Of a DNA stretch of 11,149 bases, positions 1-5,995 are shown in pieces (position 1 is the first letter of the stretch; every line of letters begins with the position of its first letter). Origin of the DNA: an uncultured Bacilli bacterium (GTDB taxonomy: Bacteria; Bacillota_I; Bacilli_A; RFN20; CAG-826); contig CAKPJO010000043.1 in the NCBI GenBank assembly GCA_934162685.1, forward strand, positions 1 through 11,149. The letters run 5' to 3'. The notes under the pieces are model-generated. The model saw only the letters and a program-made list of their open reading frames with translations, had not been told where the DNA came from and did not search any database. The translations under genes were made by a program, and so were the position numbers.

Positions 1-456
1 GTTTGAAAAATGGAAATCGCATACAAGAATGGCACAGCCTTCAGAGAAATTCCGGTGAAAGAAGAGTATGGCTTGTTTAGCTTTTTCAGTGGCTGTTTTT
101 TCATTATCGCCAAAGTTTTTTGGCCCAAAAGCCACATCTTTTAATACTGTGTCTTCAAATAATTGATATTCTGGAAATTGAAATACTAAGCCAATTTCTT
201 TTCGAATATCTTTAATATGTTTATTTTTCTTTTTTTGTGAAGTTATTTGATAATCACCAACAAATATAGTGCCTTTACTCGGAATTAATAAACCATTAAT
301 ATGTTGCACTAATGTTGATTTGCCTGACCCAGTTTGCCCGACAAGCGCTACAAAATCATAATTAGACAAATCAATGTTAATATCATTAAGCCCAATTTGT
401 TCTAATGGTGTACGCGGAGAATAAATATGAAAAACGTGTTCAAATCTTATTGGCAT
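1..456 (-). CDS. ecfA2: EcfA2, ECF transporter ATPase (partial, runs off window start)
   Basis: This is the second ATPase of an energy-coupling factor (ECF) transporter. With EcfA1 and the membrane protein EcfT it would power uptake of vitamins or metal ions through exchangeable S components, at the cytoplasmic face of the membrane. Translating the minus strand from the ATG at 456 gives MPIRFEHVFHIYSP, Walker A GQTGSGKS at about residues 40-47 and a Q-loop VFQFPEYQLF at about 91-100; FQFPEYQLF is typical of EcfA2 rather than EcfA1. The start overlaps the ecfA1 stop by 10 nt and has a GGTGA ribosome site 8 nt upstream, so the two are translationally coupled. The signature LSGGQ should follow residue ~130, but the last ~22 codons (1-65) do not fit the family and are richer in GC (about 40%). 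That points to a frameshift or a chimeric edge. EcfT would be expected next. Confidence 0.85.
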   Translation of the reverse strand, partial: MPIRFEHVFHIYSPRTPLEQIGLNDINIDLSNYDFVALVGQTGSGKSTLVQHINGLLIPSKGTIFVGDYQITSQKKKNKHIKDIRKEIGLVFQFPEYQLFEDTVLKDVAFGPKNFGDNEKTATEKAKQAILFFHRNFSEGCAILVCDFHFSN

Positions 457-1265
457 AATTTATTCACCAACTCTTCTATAGTATTAACATCTTTAACGTC
501 AATACCTTCATTAATTAAAGCATTTTTAACATTCATAATAAACGGCAAATCCAAGTCAATACTTGCTAATAATTTTTCATTAGCAAATACTTCTTTTGGT
601 GTTCCTTGAAGTAACACTTCACCACTATTTAAAACTATTACTTCATCAGAGTTATAAGCTTCTTCAATATCATGAGTAATAGATATGATAGTAATATTAG
701 GATTCTCTTTTTTTAATTCTAAAATATATCCGCGAATATCTTTTTTTCCTTTTGGATCAAGCATTGCGGTTGCCTCATCAAAAATAATAATACTTGGTTT
801 CATGGCAAGTACACCCGCAATAGCGACACGTTGTTTTTGACCGCCTGATAATCTAGTTGGTTCTTTATCTAAAAAATCATACATTCCAACTTTTTTAGCA
901 TAGTTATCGATAATTTCATCCATATCTTTATGAGGTATACAATGATTTTCTAAGCCAAAAGCAATATCGTCTCTAACTGTAGCACCAATAAATTGATTAT
1001 CCGGGTTTTGGAATACAATACCAACTTTTTGACGTACTTCACGAATGTTTTTTTCACTTAAGACATCGCCAAAAATCTCGATTGTACCAGATCGAGTTTC
1101 TAATAATCCCACGATAAGTTTTGCTAATGTAGATTTACCAGATCCATTATGTCCAATCAAGGAGACATATTTTCCTTCTTCGACATCAATGCTAATATTT
1201 TTAAGTGCTTTTACCTTATCATCATAAGAAAACGTTAAATTTTTTATTGATAGTGCAACGCCCAT
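447..1265 (-). CDS. ecfA1: EcfA1, ECF transporter ATPase
   Basis: This is the first ATPase of the ECF transporter energising module; it forms a heterodimer with EcfA2 and binds EcfT. The 272-residue protein has the full ABC set: Walker A GHNGSGKS (about 38-45), Q-loop VFQNPDNQFIGATVRDDIAF (from about 84), signature LSGGQKQRVAIAG (about 140), Walker B IIIFDEATAMLDP (about 160-172) and the switch His in ITHD. The FQNPDNQF variant and the C-terminal extension after residue 225 are typical of EcfA1 (B. subtilis YbxA type). Length is normal. The ATG at 1265 has a good ribosome site (AAAGGTG) inside the 3' end of the upstream small gene, whose stop is 1 nt away, and ecfA2 overlaps its own stop by 10 nt. 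The gene is therefore mid-operon with no promoter of its own visible. Confidence 0.95.
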   Translation of the reverse strand: MGVALSIKNLTFSYDDKVKALKNISIDVEEGKYVSLIGHNGSGKSTLAKLIVGLLETRSGTIEIFGDVLSEKNIREVRQKVGIVFQNPDNQFIGATVRDDIAFGLENHCIPHKDMDEIIDNYAKKVGMYDFLDKEPTRLSGGQKQRVAIAGVLAMKPSIIIFDEATAMLDPKGKKDIRGYILELKKENPNITIISITHDIEEAYNSDEVIVLNSGEVLLQGTPKEVFANEKLLASIDLDLPFIMNVKNALINEGIDVKDVNTIEELVNKLCQ

Positions 1266-1266
1266 C

Positions 1267-1473
1267 TCATTTCACCTTTCTATGCTTTACTTCCACAACT
1301 ACTACTAAAGCGACAAACAACAAAACTACGCCAACTCCAACAATTATTTTAACTGCTAAAGAGGCATTTTCTAGTAATGACGCTAGCATTACCATAATTC
1401 CACTTACAAACAAAATATAAGCGATTAAACAAATTAAGAAGCGTTCTAAAAATTTTTTTGTACTATTTTTCAT
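1267..1473 (-). CDS. Small two-helix membrane protein, unknown function
   Basis: I do not recognise the family. The 68-residue product starts with a basic stretch (KNSTKKFLERF), has two hydrophobic segments at about 12-34 and 40-62 and ends in a basic tail (KHRKVK), so it should span the membrane twice with both ends in the cytoplasm. Its ATG shares one base with the stop of the upstream deaminase (TAATG), and an AAGGTGA ribosome site lies 3 nt before the start. Its stop is 1 nt before the ecfA1 start. This packing inside an operon on both sides is strong evidence that it is translated. It could be an accessory membrane protein of the ECF module, but nothing in the sequence shows that. Confidence 0.75.
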   Translation of the reverse strand: MKNSTKKFLERFLICLIAYILFVSGIMVMLASLLENASLAVKIIVGVGVVLLFVALVVVVEVKHRKVK

Positions 1474-1952
1474 TATTCACCTTGAGTAATCTTTACTACT
1501 TTTCCGACAAATGGGCGATATTTAATACCGGCCATATCAAACATTTTACGACTTGCTTGTGTTTCAATAGAATTCTTATATTTATTATCAAGATAAATAA
1601 CTTCTTTTATACCAGTTTGAATAATTGCTTTAGCACATTCATTACAAGGAAATAAAGTAACATATATTTTTGTTCCTTTTAAATTAGTAATTGGACTATT
1701 TAAAATTGCATTAAATTCCGCATGGCATACATATAGATATTTAGAATCTAATCCTTCACCATGACCCCAAGGCATTTTATCATCATCTAATCCTTGTGGC
1801 ATACCATTATAACCAATACTAACCACTTTGTTATCATCATTAGCAATACATGCACCAACTTGAGTAGAAGGATCTTTGCTACGTAATGCAGATAATATAG
1901 CAATTCCCATAAAATATTCTTCCCATGATATATAACCATTTCTTTTTTCCAT
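1473..1952 (-). CDS. dCMP deaminase (cytidine/deoxycytidylate deaminase family)
   Basis: This zinc enzyme probably deaminates dCMP to dUMP, feeding thymidylate synthesis in the cytoplasm. The 159-residue protein has both signature motifs: the catalytic CHAEFNAI (His77, Glu79) and the zinc-binding PCNECAKAI (Cys103, Cys106). The N-terminal SWEEYFMGIAILSALRSKDP and the STQVGACI block are typical of dCMP deaminase/ComEB proteins rather than tRNA or free-base deaminases. Length is normal for the short bacterial form. The ATG at 1952 is preceded by AGGAGG at a 7-nt spacing. It is the first gene of the operon with the small membrane protein, ecfA1 and ecfA2, and is driven by the extended -10 promoter at 1979-1989. 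ComEB of competence operons is the close alternative name, but no comEA or comEC lies nearby. Confidence 0.9.
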   Translation of the reverse strand: MEKRNGYISWEEYFMGIAILSALRSKDPSTQVGACIANDDNKVVSIGYNGMPQGLDDDKMPWGHGEGLDSKYLYVCHAEFNAILNSPITNLKGTKIYVTLFPCNECAKAIIQTGIKEVIYLDNKYKNSIETQASRKMFDMAGIKYRPFVGKVVKITQGE

Positions 1953-1975
1953 AAATGTGCCTCCTAATAACGTGA

Positions 1976-1994
1976 GATATTATATCATAATATC
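1976..1994 (-). promoter_or_regulatory. Extended -10 promoter inside a perfect inverted repeat
   Basis: The minus strand reads TATGATATAAT at 1989-1979, a perfect match to the extended -10 pattern TRTGNTATAAT, about 27 nt upstream of the deaminase ATG. No good -35 is seen at 17 nt (ATGCGA), which extended -10 promoters tolerate. The element lies inside an inverted repeat, GATATTAT-N3-ATAATATC, with 8-bp perfect arms. Some symmetry is expected from a TATAAT core, but the perfect arms could be an operator that lets a repressor cover the -10. The repeat is seen; its use as an operator is inference. Confidence 0.6.
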
Positions 1995-2182
1995 TTAGTT
2001 ATCGCATTATTTTTTTACCCACAAGAAATTATTTGTACCTTTTTAAGTATATTTATTACTTTTCTAATCTTTTTTACATAAATTTATAGTATTTACATTG
2101 AGTTTTGTGCATCAATTTACTTTTTTTGCAGTTTACTACATTTTTTGTGAATCGTTCAATTTTAAAACACTATTTCAAATCT
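1995..2182. other. Intergenic AT-rich spacer, nothing recognised
   Basis: This stretch lies between the deaminase promoter and the U-tract of the terminator at 2183. It is AT-rich with scattered T runs. I see no reading frame with a ribosome site, no tRNA-like fold and no copy of the ACTTCAATG unit. Confidence 0.5.
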
Positions 2183-2231
2183 AAAAAAAGTAGATATTTA
2201 GTAGTAACTTCAATGCTACTTCAATATCTAC
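2183..2231 (-). terminator. Rho-independent terminator of the AlbA_2 gene, built from repeat units
   Basis: Read on the minus strand, GTAGATATT (2231-2223) pairs with AATATCTAC (2198-2190) and CTACT/AGTAG forms an inner stem (2220-2216 with 2204-2200), leaving an 11-nt loop. Seven U residues follow (2189-2183). It lies about 40 nt after the stop of the minus-strand gene ending at 2273. The 5' arm and loop are made of ACTTCAATG-type units of the left array, so terminator and repeat overlap. Confidence 0.7.
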
Positions 2232-2272
2232 TTCAATGTAACTTCAATGGAGTATTGAAGTACTTCAATGAA
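2207..2272. repeat. Left phased array: five direct and one inverted ACTTCAATR units
   Basis: Direct units begin at 2207, 2218, 2230, 2241 and 2262, giving spacings of 11, 12, 11 and 21 bp. An inverted unit at 2254-2261 abuts the last one and creates the perfect palindrome ATTGAAGTACTTCAAT (2254-2269). The right array at 3738-3803 has the same spacing and orientation. The two differ at only five of 66 positions and are identical over their last 34 bases. Spacing by about one DNA turn suggests one protein binding along one face of the helix. This copy lies just after the stop of the AlbA_2 gene. At the sites homologous to the right-hand promoter it has TAGATA and TTACTA, so it is not a promoter. 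Confidence 0.85.
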
Positions 2273-3712
2273 CTATCTTTTCACAACAAATTGATGATTT
2301 GTATGGTACATTTTCCCTTTGTTTGTTTCATTTTCAATCAAAAATTGTTGTTCAACTAAATTTTCTAATACATTTTTTCTAAAAAATGTAGAATTAGAAA
2401 CATTTAAATATTCAGTTATTTCTCTAACAGTTTTGTCTTCAAAATAACAAAAAGCCAAAATAGATGGATCATACTTGCTAGGACTATCTATAGTTTTAAG
2501 CATATTTAAACTTTCATCATCAACTTGCACACCATCTTCATAAGTAAGATCCGGCAAAACTATCGAAAATTGATTGTTCTTTGAAAAAATAAATGGTCTT
2601 TGACTATCTTTTACATTTTTATAGTCATCTAATATTTTTTCAAATCCTGTGCCTTTAGCTTCCATGGCTTTACATAAAACAAAAACATTACATATTAATG
2701 TATTTCTTCTACGAGATATAAAATAATCAAGTTTATATGTTAATTTTACTTCACCAGTTCCAAATAAACCACCAGGAGAAGATATAACCAATCTGTTTTT
2801 AAATAAATCAACATAGATTGCACTACCACTTATAAAATAATCACGATGCGCTAACGAATTAATAATCGCCTCAAAAATACTTCTTTTAGGGAACGAGTCA
2901 ACATCTATTCTGCTTGTAGTTTTTTTAATAAAGCCATGGTTCATTCTTTGATTTATAAATTCCCAAATAAATTTATAACATGTAATCAAATTGCCTTTAA
3001 AAGAATTGCTTGCTATTATCTGGTCATCACCACGAGTCAATCCCTTATAAAGAGAACAAACTATCATAGAATCTTCGCCATTATAATTATCTTCAAATAA
3101 TTGTGCTCCTTTTGTTAAAAATTTATTTTCGTCAAAGAAACCAATCGACGCCAATTCTTTTTCCTTTAACTCACAATTGGTATTTTCTTTATAAAACGCA
3201 CAAAGATTTTTAAAATTATTAATATCAAACTTAACATCCGTCGTCTGCAAATCATATTTTGGTTTTTTGCTTGATAAAGTCATTGCTATAATCTCTTCTG
3301 TTGTAGCTGCAGCAGTATACCCGTCTTTTCTTATAAATATCATTGGCATTCCTTGATATTTTAATATAATCGGTTTAACTTCTGATTCAAATATTGTAAT
3401 CTTAATTATGTATCTTTTCTTCAAATTGACCATGTATGGTAATAACTCAATATTGATGGTAGGAACAATTTCGAAATGTTCTTTTAATTGATTATAAAAA
3501 TATATTTTTTCTTTATCAACTTCTTCTAATTGAAAGCCTATTAATTTATTTGTTTTATCTTCAACACCTACTAATAATACTCCACCTTTATTATTAGAAA
3601 ACCCATCTACTGTTTTTAGCCATCCTAATACATTAGTTCTATCCAAACGAGATTTACACTCATAAGAATCATTTTCTATAGTGAATTCTGGACATATTTC
3701 ATTAAGTAACAT
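2273..3712 (-). CDS. AlbA_2 (Schlafen-type) / HATPase_c_4 / winged-helix putative transcriptional regulator
   Basis: This is a putative DNA-binding regulator of the RecG-like/AlbA_2 group. Numbering from the ATG at 3712 (479 residues), an AlbA_2 domain comes first (E18xK20, then GGVLLVGVEDK around 43-53). A degenerate GHKL ATPase-like domain follows (FEAIINSLAHRDYF around 280-294, SSPGGLF around 311-317, GTGFEKIL around 354-361), and a C-terminal winged helix spans about 418-476 (TVREITEYLNVSNSTFFRK). This domain order is common in the family; most members are uncharacterised. A longer frame from a TTG at 3733 exists, but that TTG lies within the promoter -10, while the ATG at 3712 has GGGTGA 8 nt upstream. 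The gene sits exactly between two copies of a phased repeat array, which makes self-regulation likely. It follows gtrA on the same strand but has its own promoter and terminator. Confidence 0.85.
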   Translation of the reverse strand: MLLNEICPEFTIENDSYECKSRLDRTNVLGWLKTVDGFSNNKGGVLLVGVEDKTNKLIGFQLEEVDKEKIYFYNQLKEHFEIVPTINIELLPYMVNLKKRYIIKITIFESEVKPIILKYQGMPMIFIRKDGYTAAATTEEIIAMTLSSKKPKYDLQTTDVKFDINNFKNLCAFYKENTNCELKEKELASIGFFDENKFLTKGAQLFEDNYNGEDSMIVCSLYKGLTRGDDQIIASNSFKGNLITCYKFIWEFINQRMNHGFIKKTTSRIDVDSFPKRSIFEAIINSLAHRDYFISGSAIYVDLFKNRLVISSPGGLFGTGEVKLTYKLDYFISRRRNTLICNVFVLCKAMEAKGTGFEKILDDYKNVKDSQRPFIFSKNNQFSIVLPDLTYEDGVQVDDESLNMLKTIDSPSKYDPSILAFCYFEDKTVREITEYLNVSNSTFFRKNVLENLVEQQFLIENETNKGKMYHTNHQFVVKR

Positions 3713-3732
3713 ATTTTTTATCACCCAAAACA

Positions 3733-3761
3733 ATTTTACTTCAAAGCAACTTCAATGTCAA
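3733..3761 (-). promoter_or_regulatory. Consensus sigma-A promoter inside the right array
   Basis: The minus strand shows TTGACA (3761-3756), a 17-nt spacer and TAAAAT (3738-3733). Transcription would start near 3726, giving a leader of about 14 nt that begins at the GGGTGA ribosome site of the gene starting at 3712. Repeat units overlap the -35, fill the spacer and touch the -10, so anything bound to the array should block or alter polymerase binding. Confidence 0.75.
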
Positions 3762-3803
3762 CTTCAAAGTAACTTCAATGGAGTATTGAAGTACTTCAAT
3801 GAA
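3738..3803. repeat. Right phased array: five direct and one inverted ACTTCAAWG units
   Basis: Direct units begin at 3738, 3749, 3761, 3772 and 3793 (spacings 11, 12, 11 and 21 bp), with an inverted unit at 3785-3792 forming the palindrome ATTGAAGTACTTCAAT. Architecture is identical to the left array, 1531 bp away in the same orientation. Units 1 and 3 read ACTTCAAAG here. It lies upstream of the AlbA_2 gene, spans that gene's promoter and ends 12 bp from the stop of gtrA. It is best read as an operator array; as a pair, the arrays are also direct repeats that could recombine and delete the gene. Confidence 0.85.
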
Positions 3804-3814
3804 TTAAATATTTC

Positions 3815-4207
3815 TTATTTTTTAAACACATAAAACTTTTGATATAAAAACTCTAATATAAAGTTTATAACCATTGTTAATGCTAAAACTAAGTAATTAT
3901 TCCAATTTAAGCAATCCACTAATCCATAAGTCCATAACGTCGATAATGGCGTAAATATCACATAAAATAATAATACTTTTAACATTGCTTTATATACATT
4001 ACTTGCGGAATGAAATGTAAAATTACGATTTAAAGTAAAATTCCATAATATTGATAAAAGTAAAGCAATCAAATAAGAAAGCCATGATACAAAATGAAGT
4101 AATTCCACCATCAAAGTATCCGCAAGTGCTTGAATGATTCCAGCAGACAAAGAAAAGAATGTAAATTTTATAACTTGTAATATATTTTCTTTTTTACTTT
4201 TTTCCAT
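3815..4207 (-). CDS. GtrA-family membrane protein
   Basis: This is a small integral membrane protein of the GtrA family. Members are thought to move or position polyprenyl-linked sugars across the membrane during glycosylation of cell-surface polymers, usually with a nearby glycosyltransferase. The 130-residue product has four hydrophobic segments (about 12-33, 38-56, 72-95 and 101-120). It also has the family hallmarks ALLLSILWNFTLNRNFTF after helix 2 and a C-terminal NFILEFLYQKFYVFKK. Length is typical. The ATG at 4207 has a GAGGA ribosome site at 8 nt. No glycosyltransferase is in the window, so its pathway cannot be told from context. The AlbA_2 gene follows on the same strand, with the repeat array and its own promoter in between. 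Confidence 0.85.
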   Translation of the reverse strand: MEKSKKENILQVIKFTFFSLSAGIIQALADTLMVELLHFVSWLSYLIALLLSILWNFTLNRNFTFHSASNVYKAMLKVLLFYVIFTPLSTLWTYGLVDCLNWNNYLVLALTMVINFILEFLYQKFYVFKK

Positions 4208-4228
4208 ACTAATAATCCTCGCTTATAA

Positions 4229-4257
4229 AAAATACCTCATTTATAAAATCTTGTCTA
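4229..4257 (-). promoter_or_regulatory. Candidate promoter of gtrA-like gene
   Basis: The minus strand has TAGACA (4257-4252), a 17-nt spacer and TATTTT (4234-4229), 22 nt before the gtrA ATG. The -35 matches 5 of 6 consensus bases and the -10 only 4 of 6. The 17 bases at 4241-4257 recur exactly at 6194-6210. Confidence 0.35.
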
Positions 4258-4530
4258 CTTTTCTTATTAATGAGAATAAAAAATCATTCCGCGTATAAAA
4301 AAGATGGATGATTGAAAACACTTTTCTATTAATGAAATAATTTTTAGATTTTAAATCAATAAATCACCCTAAAGATAATAGTGATTCTCATTTCTTTTCT
4401 ATCTTTTTACGCTTTATTATTGTTATATACAAAAAATTAGATTTTTTGAAGTTGGCAAAGTCTTTAATTAATAAAAGTATAACACTACATCCGGTTTGTT
4501 TTATTTCATATATTCAAAAATATATTAATA
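4258..4530. other. Intergenic region between gtrA and rhuM-fic, no gene seen
   Basis: AT-rich and without a supported reading frame on either strand. The only structure noted is a 9-bp inverted pair, AATGAGAAT at 4269-4277 and ATTCTCATT at 4384-4392, too far apart for a convincing hairpin. No tRNA, riboswitch or insertion-sequence ends were recognised. Confidence 0.5.
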
Positions 4531-4537
4531 AAGAGTA

Positions 4538-4573
4538 AAGATGAGAGGCGAAGTGGTAATATACTATCATCTT
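4538..4573 (-). terminator. Weak candidate terminator after rhuM-fic
   Basis: On the minus strand AAGATGA (4573-4567, overlapping the stop codon) pairs with TCATCTT (4544-4538) across a 22-nt loop, followed by the imperfect U-rich run TACTCTTTATT. The stem is short and the loop long, so this is only a suggestion. Confidence 0.25.
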
Positions 4574-5534
4574 ATTTCCAATCATCTTTGCTTAAGAAAT
4601 TCATAATAAGTTTAATTATAACTTCTTTTTCTTCTGGTTTTGATTCTGCAGTTAAAACAGTAATTGCAACTAATGTATCGTTTGATATTATTATTTTACC
4701 ATTTTTAATTAATGCATGATTTCTATTTAAAAATTCCAAAAACAAAGTTGCAGCAATTCTTTTACATCCATCAACAAACGGATGATCTTTCACTAAAAAA
4801 TATAGTAAATGAGCAGCTTTTTCTTCTAATGAAGGATAAACTTCTTGTCCAAAAACATTTTGATAAACTGCAGCAAGAATTCCATCGAGTTTTCCTTTTT
4901 CTTTTTCTATGCCAAATACCGATGATGTATTTTTAAACTTCATCGAATCAATAATCGTTCTGCAATCAAAGTATGTTAATTTATATAAGGTTTCATTACC
5001 TTTTGGTTTAACTAAACATTGATGATCATAGTCATCTAATAAATCTAAAGCTTTAGTATATTCTTCTATAACATTAACTAATGCTTCTTGGTCTATATTT
5101 AACGATGATGCAAGCATTTTATTTTGCACATCAATTGTTTTATTAAGCACTTCTATTCTTCTTTTATTAATAGAATATCCTTGAATTAAATATTCTTTTA
5201 GAATTTTATTAGCCCATTTTCTAAAAATAATACCTCTTTGAGATTTAACTCTATATCCAACAGAAATAATCATATCAAGATTATAAACTTTTATGGTACG
5301 ATTAACTTTTCTATTTCCCTCAATTTGAACTATCGAGGATTCCTCGACAGTTGAAACATCTAGTTCATTGTCTTTCAATATATTCTTTATATGCAAGCTA
5401 ATATTGTCTATTGAAACTTCAAACAATAATGCCATTTCTTTTTGTGTAAGCCAAACAGTTTCATTATTAATATCCGCTCTAACATCAATTTCAAAACTAT
5501 TATCAACAAATTTTACTATTTTAAATTCATCCAT
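4572..5534 (-). CDS. RhuM-family protein with C-terminal Fic/Doc domain
   Basis: This is a 320-residue fusion of a RhuM-type N-terminal domain and a Fic domain. Residues about 26-125 carry the RhuM hallmarks: VWLTQKEMALLFEVS, ISLHIKNIL, VYNLDMIISVGYRV and FRKWANKILKEYLIQGYSIN. They look like a DNA-binding, phage-antirepressor-like module. Residues about 180-318 form a Fic domain, the fold that attaches AMP or phosphate to protein targets. Its active-site loop reads HPFVDGCKR (251-259); the family pattern is HxFx(D/E)GNxR, so the Asn at 257 is Cys (codon TGT). The catalytic His and the Arg are kept. Such fusions usually sit in accessory regions and resemble toxin or phage-defence genes, though their function is mostly untested. 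The ATG at 5534 is fixed by an in-frame TAG two codons upstream. A decayed gene lies directly upstream. Confidence 0.88.
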   Translation of the reverse strand: MDEFKIVKFVDNSFEIDVRADINNETVWLTQKEMALLFEVSIDNISLHIKNILKDNELDVSTVEESSIVQIEGNRKVNRTIKVYNLDMIISVGYRVKSQRGIIFRKWANKILKEYLIQGYSINKRRIEVLNKTIDVQNKMLASSLNIDQEALVNVIEEYTKALDLLDDYDHQCLVKPKGNETLYKLTYFDCRTIIDSMKFKNTSSVFGIEKEKGKLDGILAAVYQNVFGQEVYPSLEEKAAHLLYFLVKDHPFVDGCKRIAATLFLEFLNRNHALIKNGKIIISNDTLVAITVLTAESKPEEKEVIIKLIMNFLSKDDWK

Positions 5535-5569
5535 AAACTATAGTCGAGTAGAAATCTCGACGCTCCTTT
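5535..5569 (-). promoter_or_regulatory. Ribosome site of rhuM-fic split from its ATG by a hairpin
   Basis: On the minus strand a strong AAAGGAG (5569-5563) lies 28 nt before the ATG, too far for normal initiation. One base later GTCGAG (5561-5556) pairs with CTCGAC (5548-5543) over a 7-nt loop, leaving TATAGTTT before the ATG. With the hairpin folded the effective spacing is about 9 nt. No nearer ribosome site is seen. The same bases could instead be a DNA operator, GTCGAG-N7-CTCGAC. Confidence 0.55.
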
Positions 5570-5679
5570 CAAATCTAATTAGTTGTGAACAGTTTGTCTA
5601 ATACCATCACAATAATAATATATATTTCTTTATATCTTTTTTCGACATAATATTGTTTTTTTTGTTAGCAGATACATTG

Positions 5680-5950
5680 CTAGTCTTTTAATACTGAAAG
5701 TGGAACAACAAAAATCCCTTCTTCCGTCTTATAACAATCGCCACGATTTGTTAAAATCATCTTAAATTTAGGCAACTTATTATCTTCTATTTATGAAATA
5801 TTTACTCTAATAGTATAGAAAACATTCAACATCTAACCATTAATTTTCTAAGCGTTAATTAAATGATCTGGTAATAATATAGAGCATTTTTAAATTGTTT
5901 TTTACTATGTAACTTAGCTAGACCAACTTTTTTACAAAAGTCCGGATCAA
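5680..5950 (-). pseudogene. Decayed minus-strand gene with intact C-terminus
   Basis: I do not recognise the family. The minus strand from 5790 to a TAG at 5680 reads a clean 36-codon C-terminus that looks like real protein (LPKFKMILTNRGDCYKTEEG, then IFVVPLSVLKD). The same frame continues upstream through KING, MLNVFYTIRVNIS and then IEDNK, with stops at 5791-5793 and at least two more. After a frameshift it continues as DPDFCKKVGLAKLHSKKQFK (about 5950-5885). The gene is therefore broken by three or more stops and one frameshift. It lies about 110 nt upstream of the rhuM-fic ribosome site in the same orientation. Part of it is duplicated at 6572-6684. Confidence 0.6.
5796..5908. repeat. Copy 1 of a diverged 113-bp direct repeat
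   Basis: This segment matches 6572-6684 at roughly 80% identity by eye, with one compensating indel on each side and a 24-bp identical core (5885-5908 against 6661-6684). It overlaps the decayed gene. In the minus-strand reading both copies encode SKKQFKN, so the repeat is probably a duplicated piece of a lost gene. Confidence 0.7.
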
Positions 5951-5995
5951 TTTATGGTCACTTTTTAATTTGTTATTACGCCTTAACTATTTTAA

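Noticed and set aside
2207..2270. Short regular repeats suggesting a CRISPR array
   Set aside because: Units are 9 bp, spacers 2-3 bp, one unit is inverted and there are no cas genes; this is an operator-like array.
2105..2359. 84-codon plus-strand ORF
   Set aside because: It runs through the terminator and the repeat array into the 3' end of the AlbA_2 gene on the other strand, with no ribosome site.
3713..3733. TTG start at 3733 for the AlbA_2 gene
   Set aside because: It lies in the predicted -10 and upstream of the likely transcript start, with no ribosome site; the ATG at 3712 has one.
5572..5600. TAGACA-N17-TAGATT as the rhuM-fic promoter
   Set aside because: Its transcript would start within the AAAGGAG site and lose it, so it cannot serve the hairpin-spaced start.
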